Below are positions 27,011 through 35,761 of a stretch of DNA of 64,000 nucleotides, in pieces. The DNA comes from Lutibacter sp. A80 (GTDB lineage Bacteria > Bacteroidota > Bacteroidia > Flavobacteriales > Flavobacteriaceae): assembly GCF_022429645.1 (NCBI RefSeq), contig NZ_CP092480.1, forward strand, positions 248,001 through 312,000, in the 5' to 3' direction. A model generated the notes under the pieces. It made no database searches. It had not been told where the DNA came from and saw only the letters and a list, made by a program, of their open reading frames with translations. Both the position numbers and the translations under genes were made by a program. Each line of letters begins with the position of its first letter. Positions within the stretch are counted from its first letter, which is position 1.

Positions 27011-28192
27011 ATGAAAATTCAATTTAATCTTAAATTATTACAAATAGTAAGCTTAATTGTCTTATTTATTTCAACTAGTTGTAAAGAAGACGTTAAACAC
27101 GATGGTTATTATATATCTGGTACTGCAAATTACCCTAATAATACACAAATTAAACTTATTGAAAATTTGCCTGGTATGTTAACAGGGAAAGTTATAGATA
27201 GTACGGTTATAACAAATGGCCATTTTGAATTTAAAGGAAAAGTTAACCACGTTGATTATGTTAATATTTCGGTAGATTCAAAATATAAGGGTAGTTTTTT
27301 CTTAGAAAATAGTAAAATTAATATAGCCCTAAATAATAACTCCTTCAATCCTATTATCACTGGTTCTAAAATGATGGATACTTATAATGAAATACAAGCA
27401 AAAATTTCAGAAGTATATCAACAAAAAAAATATGATACAATACATAAAGTGAGTGCCGAAATTGGAAAAGCTAAACAATTCGGTGATAAAAAACTATTAG
27501 ATAAAGCTCTTGCCAATTTAAATAAACTTACGCCTTTAATAGAAGAACAAAGACAAGCAGTAAAGAATATTAAATTTAACTTTATTAAAGCTAATACAAG
27601 CTCTCCAATAGCAATCCATGTGTTAGGATACACTTTTATTGAAGGAAGTATGAGCAGACCAGAGTTAAAAGAATATTATCATTTATTCACAGGAGATGCT
27701 ATTAAAACATTTTTTTATAAAGAGCATATGACAAAAGTCTATAAAAATGCTTTTGAAAATCTAGTTATTGGAAGCGTAGTTCCAGATTTTACATTAAATT
27801 CTTTAAACAATGAAAAAGTTACGCTTTCAGAAATAAAATCGAACTACATATTAATTGATTTTTGGGCTTCTTGGTGTGTGCCATGCAGGGCATCTTTTCC
27901 TCACGTAAAAGAATTAAGAACAAAATATATAAAAGATAGTTTTAAAATAGTAGGTATTGCAACCGCTGATGTTGAAGAAAAATTGCTAAAAGCCATTAAA
28001 GAAGATAATACTCCTTGGATTCACGTATTCGACATTGCTGAAAATCATCAATATGGTGAAATTGCCAAAAAATATGGTGTCCCTCACCTACCAACAACAT
28101 TTTTAATTGAATCAAAAACTTTAAAAATTATTCTTAGAGATCCGCGAAAAGGAGAATTGGATACTACATTAGAAAAATTACTAGGAAATTAA
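27011..28192 (+). CDS. TlpA-family thioredoxin lipoprotein (CVPC)
   Basis: 393 residues. Lipobox ISTSCKED (Cys24). DUF4369 domain from HDGYYISGTANYPNN, helical linker, WASWCVPCRASFP active site, LPTTFLIES cis-Pro loop. It has clear full-length similarity to the gene on its left, with a short insertion at the end (ESKTLKIILRDPRK). Tandem duplicate of the quartet. Confidence 0.92.
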   Translation: MKIQFNLKLLQIVSLIVLFISTSCKEDVKHDGYYISGTANYPNNTQIKLIENLPGMLTGKVIDSTVITNGHFEFKGKVNHVDYVNISVDSKYKGSFFLENSKINIALNNNSFNPIITGSKMMDTYNEIQAKISEVYQQKKYDTIHKVSAEIGKAKQFGDKKLLDKALANLNKLTPLIEEQRQAVKNIKFNFIKANTSSPIAIHVLGYTFIEGSMSRPELKEYYHLFTGDAIKTFFYKEHMTKVYKNAFENLVIGSVVPDFTLNSLNNEKVTLSEIKSNYILIDFWASWCVPCRASFPHVKELRTKYIKDSFKIVGIATADVEEKLLKAIKEDNTPWIHVFDIAENHQYGEIAKKYGVPHLPTTFLIESKTLKIILRDPRKGELDTTLEKLLGN

Positions 28193-28202
28193 TCAATTTA
28201 TT

Positions 28203-29414
28203 ATGCAAAAATTATTTACAACAATATTACTTATAGCTTTTAGTATTGCAAGTAGTGAATTACAAGCAAATAATAAACAAGAACTACAACAAGATGGTTA
28301 TATAATATCTGGAACCATAAAAGGACTAGATAATGGATGGATTAAACTTCGTGAATATGTTGGTGGAGGCCATCGTAAAACTAAAGTTTTAGACAGTGCT
28401 AAAATTGTGAATGGCTTGTTTAAATTTCAAGGTAATGTTGAATTTCCTGATATGGTAAGTCTGGAAATTAATAATAAAGAAGGTCAATTTTTTCTTGAAA
28501 ATGGCACTATTAACATTAATATAGATTGGTCTTCATTAATATTAACAGATAAACAATTTATTCCTACCGTAACTGGATCTAAATCAGATAAAGAATATAG
28601 AAGAATAAAGTCGGAATTACAGGAAATTATTAATGATTCTAGTTATAATAAAAAAATAGAATCTATTATAACGAAGTTTGATAAGGTTAGAGAAAGTGAA
28701 AATGCTGAAGCTAAAAAAGAGGCTAAAATTTTACGTGAAAAATTAATGTTAGTTTATACAGCACGGTCTGATGATTATTATAAATCAATATACAATTATA
28801 TAAATAACAACCCAGAATCACCTGTTTTAGTATATGTTTTGGGGCATTTATATTCAGAAAACTCAATGAGTAAAGATGATTTAAAGAAATATTATACCAT
28901 TTTTAAAGGTGACGCTACAAAAACAGTTTTTTTCAAAGAACATATTTCTAAAATTTATAACAATATATTCAAAAATTTATCCATAGGTAAAAAGGTTCCA
29001 AACTTTACTTTAAACACTCAAAACGGAAAGCCATTTACTTTAACTGACGCAAAGGGTAAATATCATTTAATTGATTTCTGGGCAAGTTGGTGTGGACCTT
29101 GTAGAGCTTCATTTCCTCACTTAAAAGAATTGTATGCAAAATATAATAATGATGGCTTTGAAGTTATTGGTGTAGGAACAGCTGACCACGAAGAAAAATG
29201 GAAAAAAGCAATTGAACAAGATAAAACTCCTTGGATTCATGTTTTTGATGATTCTGGTGAAAAGGATAATCCTAGATACGGTTTTGTTGCTGAAGATTAT
29301 GGAGTAGCATTTTTACCAACAACTTTTTTTGTAGATGAGAATAACGTGATAATCCTTAGAAATCCTAGTAAAGAAGAACTAGACACTAAATTAAAAGAAT
29401 TATTTGGGCATTAA
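28203..29414 (+). CDS. TlpA-family periplasmic thioredoxin (CGPC)
   Basis: 403 residues. Signal peptide ends at LQANN and lacks a lipobox, unlike its three close relatives, so it is probably soluble in the periplasm. DUF4369 domain from DGYIISGTIKGLDNGWIKL; active site WASWCGPCRASFP; LPTTFFVD. A small insertion (SGEKDNPRYGF) replaces the ENHAYG region of the paralogs. Confidence 0.92.
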   Translation: MQKLFTTILLIAFSIASSELQANNKQELQQDGYIISGTIKGLDNGWIKLREYVGGGHRKTKVLDSAKIVNGLFKFQGNVEFPDMVSLEINNKEGQFFLENGTININIDWSSLILTDKQFIPTVTGSKSDKEYRRIKSELQEIINDSSYNKKIESIITKFDKVRESENAEAKKEAKILREKLMLVYTARSDDYYKSIYNYINNNPESPVLVYVLGHLYSENSMSKDDLKKYYTIFKGDATKTVFFKEHISKIYNNIFKNLSIGKKVPNFTLNTQNGKPFTLTDAKGKYHLIDFWASWCGPCRASFPHLKELYAKYNNDGFEVIGVGTADHEEKWKKAIEQDKTPWIHVFDDSGEKDNPRYGFVAEDYGVAFLPTTFFVDENNVIILRNPSKEELDTKLKELFGH

Positions 29415-29433
29415 TAATTATAAAATTAACAAT

Positions 29434-30630
29434 ATGAAAAACATTACACACACAATACTTCCACTATTAGTTTTTATAGGAATAGCATTTTCTTGTAAGG
29501 AAGAAGTAAAAGAAAAAAAACAAGAAGGTTATGTAGTAACCGGAAGCGTAAAAGGACTACAAGAAGCTACTATTAAATTGTATGAATTTAATTTTGCAGA
29601 TAGAGGTGCTGCTCCAAAGGTTATTGACAGCGTTCAAATGACAAATGGTACGTTTGAGTTTAAAGGAAAAATAGAACATCCAGACCGAGTTTCAATTTGG
29701 TTGGGAAAAAAATTTAACAGTGAGTTCTTTTTAGAAAATAGTATCATCTCTTTAAATTTCGATACAGCTGAATCAGATCGTGGTCGCCTTATAGCAAAGG
29801 TTTCAGGTTCGGAATTAGGCGAAATTTATGATGAACAACAAAATAAAATTGATAGCATCATGAATCAGCCGAAGTTCCTTGTTTTAAAAGAAATTAGGAC
29901 AAAAATGACAAAGGCTTATAATTCTAAGGATGATGCAAAAATTAAAGCATTTAAGGAGTGGAGAGCTCAGTATAGCGATTTAGAAGATGAACGAATAAAA
30001 GAACAAAAAACATTTAAAATTCAGTACGCAAAAAATAATCCGGAATCACCCGTTGCACCTTGGGTTTTAGGTTTTCAATTTAGTGAAAGTCGAATGTCTA
30101 AAGAGGAAATGAAGGAAATATATCCAATTTTTAAAGGTGCGGCTAAACAAACAGCAATGTTTAAATATTACGAAAAAACGTACGATGATATTTTTAATAG
30201 TTTAGGAGAAGGTTCAACTGCACCAGATTTTAAACTGAATGATGTAAATGGTAATGAAATAGCGCTTTCCAAAGTAACTGCAAAATACAAATTAGTTGAT
30301 TTTTGGGCAAGTTGGTGTGTACCCTGTAGAGCCTCTTTCCCACATTTAAAAGAATTGTATAAAAAATACAAAAAAGATGGTTTTGAAGTTGTAGGAATTG
30401 GAACAGCCGATGAGGAAGCGAAATGGAGACAAGCAATAGAAAAAGATCAAATTACTTGGATACATTTATACGATCCAAGTGCAAACCATCAATGGGGTGT
30501 TGTAGCCAGATTATATGGAGTTCCATTTTTACCAACTACATTTTTAATGGATGAAAATGAAAAAATAATTCTTAGGAATCCATCAAAAGAACAATTAGAC
30601 GTTAAGTTAAAAGAACTATTTGGCCATTAA
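29434..30630 (+). CDS. TlpA-family thioredoxin lipoprotein (CVPC)
   Basis: 398 residues from the ATG at 29434. An upstream TTG at 29404 would overlap the previous gene and add a hydrophilic leader in front of the signal peptide, so I reject it. Lipobox AFSCKEE (Cys21). DUF4369 domain from EGYVVTGSVKGLQEATIKL, helical middle, WASWCVPCRASFP, LPTTFLMD and the shared end LKELFGH. Last of the eight TlpA genes. Confidence 0.92.
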   Translation: MKNITHTILPLLVFIGIAFSCKEEVKEKKQEGYVVTGSVKGLQEATIKLYEFNFADRGAAPKVIDSVQMTNGTFEFKGKIEHPDRVSIWLGKKFNSEFFLENSIISLNFDTAESDRGRLIAKVSGSELGEIYDEQQNKIDSIMNQPKFLVLKEIRTKMTKAYNSKDDAKIKAFKEWRAQYSDLEDERIKEQKTFKIQYAKNNPESPVAPWVLGFQFSESRMSKEEMKEIYPIFKGAAKQTAMFKYYEKTYDDIFNSLGEGSTAPDFKLNDVNGNEIALSKVTAKYKLVDFWASWCVPCRASFPHLKELYKKYKKDGFEVVGIGTADEEAKWRQAIEKDQITWIHLYDPSANHQWGVVARLYGVPFLPTTFLMDENEKIILRNPSKEQLDVKLKELFGH

Positions 30631-30654
30631 TAATGCTAATTAATATTTATTAAA

Positions 30655-31134
30655 ATGTTTAAACACATAGTTACCGTTGTCGCTTTTTTAGTAGCTACAT
30701 ATGTTGTTCAATCACAAGAAACAACTATTAAGCTAGATGCACCAAACCATATGAACCCAGTGAGTGTTGGTGCCATAATTATTGATGGTGACCTACCAGG
30801 AGAAAAAACGGTTTTAATTAAAACCGATATTATGAATGGTTACCATATTTATGCTTATGTACCTAGCGGAGAAGCATATATAAACTCCGAACTTGGAATA
30901 GATGTTATTAAAGGAGTTGAATTAGTTGGTGAATGGGAAAAATCAGCTCCACAAACGTATCCTGGAAAAAACCATCTTTTAATATATAAAAATGAAAGCA
31001 CTTTTAAACATAAAATACAAGTTGGGAAAGAAGTAACAAAGGGTACAAAAATTAAATGCTGGATATACTACCAATGTTGTGATGCCAGAATTTGTTTTCC
31101 TCCCAAAAAGAAAGAAATTGAATTAACCTTATAA
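30655..31134 (+). CDS. Second DsbD N-terminal-domain-like periplasmic protein
   Basis: 159 residues, signal peptide ending near VVQSQ. Resembles the other single-domain protein at 22765: a beta-sandwich pattern with MNGYHIYAYVPSGEAY in the position of GWHLYSQNVPEDGP, and a C-terminal CCDARICFPP with the C-x5-C spacing of DsbD-alpha (plus one extra adjacent cysteine). It lies 25 bp after the last TlpA gene and 11 bp before the 494-residue protein, so the three are probably co-transcribed. Confidence 0.8.
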   Translation: MFKHIVTVVAFLVATYVVQSQETTIKLDAPNHMNPVSVGAIIIDGDLPGEKTVLIKTDIMNGYHIYAYVPSGEAYINSELGIDVIKGVELVGEWEKSAPQTYPGKNHLLIYKNESTFKHKIQVGKEVTKGTKIKCWIYYQCCDARICFPPKKKEIELTL

Positions 31135-31144
31135 ACCATATATA

Positions 31145-32629
31145 ATGAAAAAAATTATTAAAAATATAGCAACTCTTTGCTTATTATTCATTTTTATTAC
31201 AACCAGTTATGGTCAAATAGAAAAATCCAACCTTAAAATATTATACGTTGGTAACAATCCAGATAAACCATTATCGGAAAGAGAAATATCTAGAATTTCC
31301 AGCAATATAGATAGAGCTAAAGAATTTAGAAAGACAAGAACACCTGACTTTAAACAATTCTTACATCAATATTTTAATAAAGTAGCTGTAGTTTTTAATG
31401 ATGATTTTAAAGAAGAAATGTCTGCTAATTATGATGTTACTATTATTGATGCATATTTAACGCCGTATGAAGGTGGTTATGTTAAAGATTCTACAGGGCA
31501 AATAACGGGTTATGAAACAAGAAAATTTTTAACCGAAAACTATCACGATGCTACTATTATGATTGGTGAACCATCTGCCTTTATTGGTGAAGGTCGTGAA
31601 TTAAAAATTGACCATTTATGTTTGTGTTTAGATGCGCATGCACACGGAATGAAATTAGAACACCCAATTTTTAATGAGCCTTATAAAATTAATATTTCTT
31701 ATGAAGATGTAAAATATACTGGAAACTACAAAGTACGTTATGGCGGTCGTAATTTAGGAGAATCGCAGCCAATGTGGCGCATACAAACTGAAGGTTATAG
31801 AGATGGAAAGGGCTTTCCTGTTGGCTTAGTTTCTACAGGTTATAATTTTGATAATGGTATTGATGCTGAATGGATTTCTAGTGGAACTTGCGACAAAGGT
31901 ATTGAGTCTACCGCTATTGGTAGGCATGCCAATTTTTTACATTGGGGTTTTGCAGCTGCACCAGAATATTTAACCGAAAGTGCTAAGCTAGCATTTATTA
32001 ATGCTATTCATTATATAGCGCCTTTTAAAGGAGCCGAACAAATTACTCGCAAAATTAAAGGTGTTCAATTAAAAAAATATTTAAGAGAGCAACAATGGAC
32101 CTTATCCGATGAAGGATCATCTCGTTGGTTGGCATACATTGCTGAATCTGATAAAAAATTCAATGAAGAAAGAAAAAAAATTCAGGCAAAGAAAGATGCA
32201 GGTAAAGAATTAACAAAATTTGAAGAAATGTCATTACAAATGCCTGAAAGAAAAGAAACTCGTGAATGGACAATTAGACATGAACCGCAAGAATTAAAAG
32301 ATAAGTTTGGTAAAGATTGGGCAGCTTACGAAAATTATTATAAAGAAAATATGGATTATTTCTATCCTGCAGATTCAGTATGGTATGTATCCTTAGTAGA
32401 TGAAGATGCTAAATCACTTGGAATTGCAAATAACGACATAAAACTACTTGAAAAAGCAGTAAAAATGTTAACAAATAAAGAGCAATCTGAAACTGCCAAA
32501 CGCATACTTACACGTTATACAAAAGAATCATTTGAAACAGCAAAAGAATGGGAGCAATGGTTTACTAAAAACCATAAGAAACTGTATTTTTCTGAAGGAG
32601 ATGGTTATAAATATATTGTATTGCCTTAA
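31145..32629 (+). CDS. Secreted protein of unknown function, ThuA-like N-terminal part
   Basis: 494 residues with a signal peptide (end near SYGQ). The first 290 residues start with KILYVGNNPD and include AHAHGMKLEHPIF and IGRHANFLHWGFAAAPEYL. I have seen this kind of segment in large Bacteroidota and planctomycete secreted proteins related to ThuA/glutamine-amidotransferase-like folds. The last 200 residues are charged and helical (KKFNEERKKIQAKKDAG), with no family I know. A catalytic role is not established. It ends the array and precedes a good terminator. Confidence 0.6.
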   Translation: MKKIIKNIATLCLLFIFITTSYGQIEKSNLKILYVGNNPDKPLSEREISRISSNIDRAKEFRKTRTPDFKQFLHQYFNKVAVVFNDDFKEEMSANYDVTIIDAYLTPYEGGYVKDSTGQITGYETRKFLTENYHDATIMIGEPSAFIGEGRELKIDHLCLCLDAHAHGMKLEHPIFNEPYKINISYEDVKYTGNYKVRYGGRNLGESQPMWRIQTEGYRDGKGFPVGLVSTGYNFDNGIDAEWISSGTCDKGIESTAIGRHANFLHWGFAAAPEYLTESAKLAFINAIHYIAPFKGAEQITRKIKGVQLKKYLREQQWTLSDEGSSRWLAYIAESDKKFNEERKKIQAKKDAGKELTKFEEMSLQMPERKETREWTIRHEPQELKDKFGKDWAAYENYYKENMDYFYPADSVWYVSLVDEDAKSLGIANNDIKLLEKAVKMLTNKEQSETAKRILTRYTKESFETAKEWEQWFTKNHKKLYFSEGDGYKYIVLP

Positions 32630-32750
32630 TATTTTAAAAAAAAACAATTTAATAATAAAACTAAAAACGGGTTGATTAACCTAAAATACACATTGTCTTT
32701 CATTAAATTTTGTTTTCATGAATTAATTACTAACCTAAATGAAAGATAAA

Positions 32751-32777
32751 AAAAGGGTTGCTACGGCAACCCTTTTT
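32751..32777 (+). terminator. Rho-independent terminator of the TlpA locus
   Basis: Stem GGGTTGC/GCAACCC extended by A-T pairs to 11 bp, TACG tetraloop, five T. It lies 120 bp after the last gene. Confidence 0.88.
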
Positions 32778-32802
32778 ATTTAAGTAAGTTTTTCTTTTCT
32801 CT

Positions 32803-32939
32803 TGGGGTATGGGTCTGACTGTTATATTACACAGAAAATGAAAGAAGCTTCAAAATTCATGAATATAACAGTTATTGATCGCCTGATTGTTTCAAGTTTT
32901 CAAAGTTTCTACAGTTTTTCAGATGAAGGAATCTTGTAA
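32803..32939 (+). pseudogene. radC: RadC/JAB-domain C-terminal relic
   Basis: The frame reads LGYGSDCYITQKMKEASKF and continues MNITVIDRLIV, then YSFSDEGIL before TAA. This matches the C-terminal end of RadC-family JAB proteins (a K-E-A-G-K, V-L-D-H-L-I, Y-F-S-F-A-D-E-G pattern). The upstream two thirds, including the metal-binding HPSG region, is missing. RadC-like genes are common cargo of Bacteroidota mobile elements, so this is probably a remnant of an older insertion. A hairpin follows its stop. Confidence 0.7.
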
Positions 32940-32947
32940 AATTAAAT

Positions 32948-32978
32948 GCTTATCTGGTGTAAACTAGATAGGCGTTTT
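32948..32978 (+). terminator. Hairpin after the RadC relic
   Basis: Imperfect stem GCTTATCTGGT/AACTAGATAGGC with wobble pairs, 3-nt loop, then GTTTTCTT. Its position just past the relic stop supports a former terminator. Confidence 0.45.
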
Positions 32979-33306
32979 CTTAGTTTTTCAGGAAGCATAG
33001 TTATTCCTTAAATAGTAAGAAACATAAAATTAATAGGTTAAGTGAATAATTTAGACTTACTAAAAATAAGTAGAAGGTATTTTGTGAGATGCAAAAAAAT
33101 ATTATTTTTAGCTATAGCGATTGACATCGTAAAAAATGTAAAAGTCGTTGCCGAATAAGGTATAAACAAGGTGTATATATATGTTTTCTTTTGTATTGAG
33201 CCTACTATAAAAGCGAAATTTTAATTTGGAGTAAACTTCTATGTATACCTTTAAGGTATAGGTTAAAATACCTTGGTTTATTGTGTAACTTTCAAAAATT
33301 ATAAAT
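32979..33306. other. Non-coding stretch, no feature seen
   Basis: AT-rich, with no intact gene or clear regulatory pair. It probably consists of further decayed mobile DNA. Confidence 0.4.
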
Positions 33307-33696
33307 ATGAGAAAAATGCTCACACTTTTATTTGTCTCAGCTTTGTTGTTAAGTTGTTCTAAAGACGATTCAATAAGTCAGTTAAATACATTAAATCCAC
33401 CTAGTTGGATTCAAGGGACATGGGTTAATGACATGGATTTTGAGCTGAGGTTTACATCTAATGATATGTATATATCTGATATGAGTTATTTAGAAAGCAA
33501 TAAGTCGTATATAGACTCTGGAGTAGCAGTGTATTATGACGAATCTACTAGTACAGAATATACTATATATATGAAAACTGATGCAGTTGATATGGCAGTC
33601 TTTGAATTTGTGAAAATATCTAGTACTGAAATAGGAATGCCAACCGGTGTAGTTGTTAATGATGTTACTCAATATGGGGTTTTTAAAAAAAAGTAA
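33307..33696 (+). CDS. Small lipoprotein, family unknown
   Basis: 129 residues. Lipobox LLLSCSKDD (Cys17) gives a typical Bacteroidota lipoprotein start. The mature part contains SWIQGTWVNDMDFELRF, a lipocalin-like opening often seen in small Bacteroidota lipoproteins with a calycin-type barrel, and ends VTQYGVFKKK. Function unknown. It stands alone between the RadC relic and the integrase relic, and its N-terminus resembles the dead lipoprotein start at 10970. Confidence 0.7.
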   Translation: MRKMLTLLFVSALLLSCSKDDSISQLNTLNPPSWIQGTWVNDMDFELRFTSNDMYISDMSYLESNKSYIDSGVAVYYDESTSTEYTIYMKTDAVDMAVFEFVKISSTEIGMPTGVVVNDVTQYGVFKKK

Positions 33697-33946
33697 GTAT
33701 ATAGTGTATATAATTATGTAGTTATTACTTTATGTTAGATTGCATTATTTTATAGAACTTTTGAATAAGTGTAATAATGTGTAAATAAAATAAATTTTTT
33801 AGCTGTGAGTGTTAGGGGGTTAGTATAGGTCTAGGGACTTTCGTAATTGTACCATTATATTTTTTGTTAATAAAAATATATGTGTAATTCTGGGATAGTT
33901 TTTGGAAATAAGCTTTAGTAATGCATTATATTTACCTTTATATGTA

Positions 33947-34439
33947 TTATAAGTACTTGCAGTTACAATATTTTTCTTTTTTAATAGTGCAATCTAAGGC
34001 TTCTTTTATAGTTTCTTCATTAATTGCAATTGGTTTTTTTTATTTTAACTGTAGGTTGCAATCTAGTTACAGGTTCAGCTTTTTTAATTGTAATCTTTTT
34101 AGTGTTTTCTAATTTTTCTTGTTTGGTTTGTAATTCAGAATTATCCTCAAAAGGGTTGTATCCTTTTTTTAAGAGTTCAAGGATTTTCTTTCTATAGGCT
34201 GATAATACAAATAAACGATCTTCTTTTGTACGTATTCGCTTTTCCATAAAAGGGAGTAACACGTTTTAGCTTCCCAGTTTTTTGATCTCGATAAGAGAAA
34301 TATACGTACCAACGTTTACTTAAATCACCTGCTGCAATGTAAATTTTTGGTGTTGTAAAATTTTTTTCATTGATAAATCGTATGCAAAATCGTATGCATT
34401 TTTAATACTAAAGGTAAGAATTTCATTTAAATTAGACAT
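33947..34439 (-). pseudogene. Integrase N-terminal relic of an older element
   Basis: On the minus strand from ATG 34439 the sequence parallels the first 170 residues of the intact integrase at 54173: MSNLNEILTF, then DLSKRWYVYFS, then KTKEDRLFVLSAYRKK and GYNPFEDN, and finally NEETIKEALD against a NKMTLREAFD segment. These pieces lie in different frames, so at least three frameshifts or stops have accumulated. The catalytic domain is absent. An identical type of hairpin and eight-T tract precedes the start codon in both copies. Confidence 0.85.
34375..34398. repeat. 12-bp tandem iterons in the relic integrase
   Basis: AAATCGTATGCA occurs twice in exact tandem, at the same place in the gene where the intact integrase has its own, different 12-bp pair. 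Likely recombinase arm-binding sites of the older element. Confidence 0.6.
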
Positions 34440-34469
34440 AAAAAAAACGGTTTAGAAAGCTAAACCGTT
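34440..34469 (-). terminator. Hairpin and T-tract before the relic integrase start
   Basis: Stem AACGGTTTAG/CTAAACCGTT with a 4-nt loop followed on the minus strand by eight T that run directly into the start codon. It is the homolog of the hairpin at 54174-54203. Confidence 0.7.
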
Positions 34470-34490
34470 CGTTTTGTTTTATTTAAATTA

Positions 34491-34534
34491 TGTAGCGTGA
34501 TGCAGAATTGAACTGCAGACCTCCGGGTTATGAA
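34491..34534. repeat. Distal attachment repeat (partial tRNA-Met copy)
   Basis: 44 bp identical to 54226-54269, i.e. the 3' part of tRNA-Met from the 3' end through the anticodon loop, in the same orientation. Beyond it the sequence departs from the tRNA. This is the far end of the island. Confidence 0.9.
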
Positions 34535-34591
34535 CTCAATGTTGACCAAAATCTCAACCATTTTATTGGGCTCCCGAGCTATATTTTTGCA

Positions 34592-34614
34592 AAAACGTGT
34601 TCTAAAACGTGTTC
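34592..34614. repeat. 12-bp-spaced iteron pair, distal island end
   Basis: AAAACGTGTTC occurs at 34592-34602 and 34604-34614 (12-bp period). The same sequence appears at 54109-54131 near the other end, suggesting integrase arm-type sites. Confidence 0.6.
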
Positions 34615-34786
34615 CAAATTTAGATTGATTTGTTATATAAATATTTAATGCAATTTAGGAAAAATAATAAAACATAAGCTATTAAAATTAATTAATAAAA
34701 TAAAGCACATTACGGATTTCCGTAAGGTTTTGTTTTTTTTTGGATTTAAATTTGAAGTGTAAAACTTTAAAAAAATAAAAATAAAA

Positions 34787-35392
34787 ATGAAAAATTTTAA
34801 AATTTCAACAATTATTTTAGTAACTATTTTAATATCTAGTTGCTCATCTATGTCATCAATTAGTAATGGAGGGTATAGTGATGTTTCTTTAAACAAAAAT
34901 TCAAATGAATATGAATTGAAGAGATTGAATGAAATTAGTGTAGAGGGGAAAGCATTCTTTGGAATACCAATAAAAGCAAAAAAGAAAAGAGGAGTTGTAG
35001 TTAGATTTAATGGAATTGATTTGGGAAAATCTAATCAGGCCTTACCAATTTTAACAATGTTAGGGTATACTTTAAGTACAGGTGTTTTAATTAATGAAAT
35101 AGTAGGTACAAATGATGATTGGAATAGTAATGACTATGGCGAGGATAAATTAGGATTGCCAATAGCGTCAGCAATAGGTATACCTATTGCAGGAATTTTA
35201 AACAATTTAACATGGAGTGGTGCTGCTATGCAAAATGCATCTTGGAATTTAAATAGTAGACTTGTTGAAGAAAACCCAGATATAGATATATTCTTAAACC
35301 CAAAATATGAAGTTAAAAATGACCAAGGAATATTTACTCAAAAAGCTAAGGTAACTGCCAAAGTTATGGGGGCAACAATAAAAACGGATTAA
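34787..35392 (+). CDS. Island-borne lipoprotein, family unknown
   Basis: 201 residues. Lipobox LISSCSSM (Cys19). The mature part has KAFFGIPIKAKKKRGVVVRF, a glycine-rich possibly membrane-interacting middle (GLPIASAIGIPIAGILNNL) and a beta-rich C-terminus (KAKVTAKVMGATIK). I do not recognise the family. It is the first gene inside the distal island end and has no obvious partner. Confidence 0.7.
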   Translation: MKNFKISTIILVTILISSCSSMSSISNGGYSDVSLNKNSNEYELKRLNEISVEGKAFFGIPIKAKKKRGVVVRFNGIDLGKSNQALPILTMLGYTLSTGVLINEIVGTNDDWNSNDYGEDKLGLPIASAIGIPIAGILNNLTWSGAAMQNASWNLNSRLVEENPDIDIFLNPKYEVKNDQGIFTQKAKVTAKVMGATIKTD

Positions 35393-35567
35393 ATATATAT
35401 AATCTCTTACTAAATTTGTATAAAACCAAAACTATGACACATCGGGTAAGAGAAAAAATTAATTTACAAAAGACGAATATACCGAATAATGGAAGATACT
35501 TTAGATAACTATTTGTCAAGAATAAAATAAAGCTAACATTCGATTTCTAACCAACTACTTGTTGGCG

Positions 35568-35702
35568 ATGCTATTAAGGCATATAGAAAGTACGGAAAAA
35601 GAAGAATATCTAAAATGTTTGTTCCATAATCATATAGAAAATGGTCTATTCTTGAAATTTAAATACGGAATCTTAATTAACACCAAAGAAGAGATTAATT
35701 AA
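35568..35702 (+). CDS. Short ORF, possibly a degraded gene
   Basis: 44 codons from ATG 35568, starting MLLRHIESTEKEEYLKCLF. A second short frame just upstream (from about 35490, MEDTLDNYLSRIK) is out of phase with it. Together they may be pieces of one frameshifted gene. No family recognised. Confidence 0.3.
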   Translation: MLLRHIESTEKEEYLKCLFHNHIENGLFLKFKYGILINTKEEIN

Positions 35703-35720
35703 CCAGTATAAATAATAAAA

Positions 35721-35761
35721 CCCACCTCAAAAATTAGCTATGAAATAAAAAGAGAGGTGGG
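35721..35761 (-). terminator. Long-loop hairpin
   Basis: CCCACCTC (35721-35728) pairs with GAGGTGGG (35754-35761) across a 25-nt loop; a T-rich tail exists only when read on the minus strand. Possibly a terminator of a lost leftward gene. Confidence 0.35.

Noticed and set aside
29404-29433. Upstream TTG start for the last TlpA gene
   Set aside because: Would place ten hydrophilic residues in front of a clear lipoprotein signal peptide and overlap the previous gene.
32818-32872. 11-bp inverted repeat ACTGTTATATT / AATATAACAGT
   Set aside because: Both arms fall inside the RadC-like reading frame and have a 33-bp AT-rich spacer; chance within relic coding sequence is the simpler explanation.
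33108-33323. Minus-strand frame of 71 codons upstream of the small lipoprotein
   Set aside because: Composition is that of random AT-rich translation, and it overlaps the lipoprotein start and its likely promoter.
34645-34896. Minus-strand frame of 83 codons at the distal island end
   Set aside because: Overlaps the better-supported lipoprotein on the other strand and reads as low-complexity hydrophobic text.
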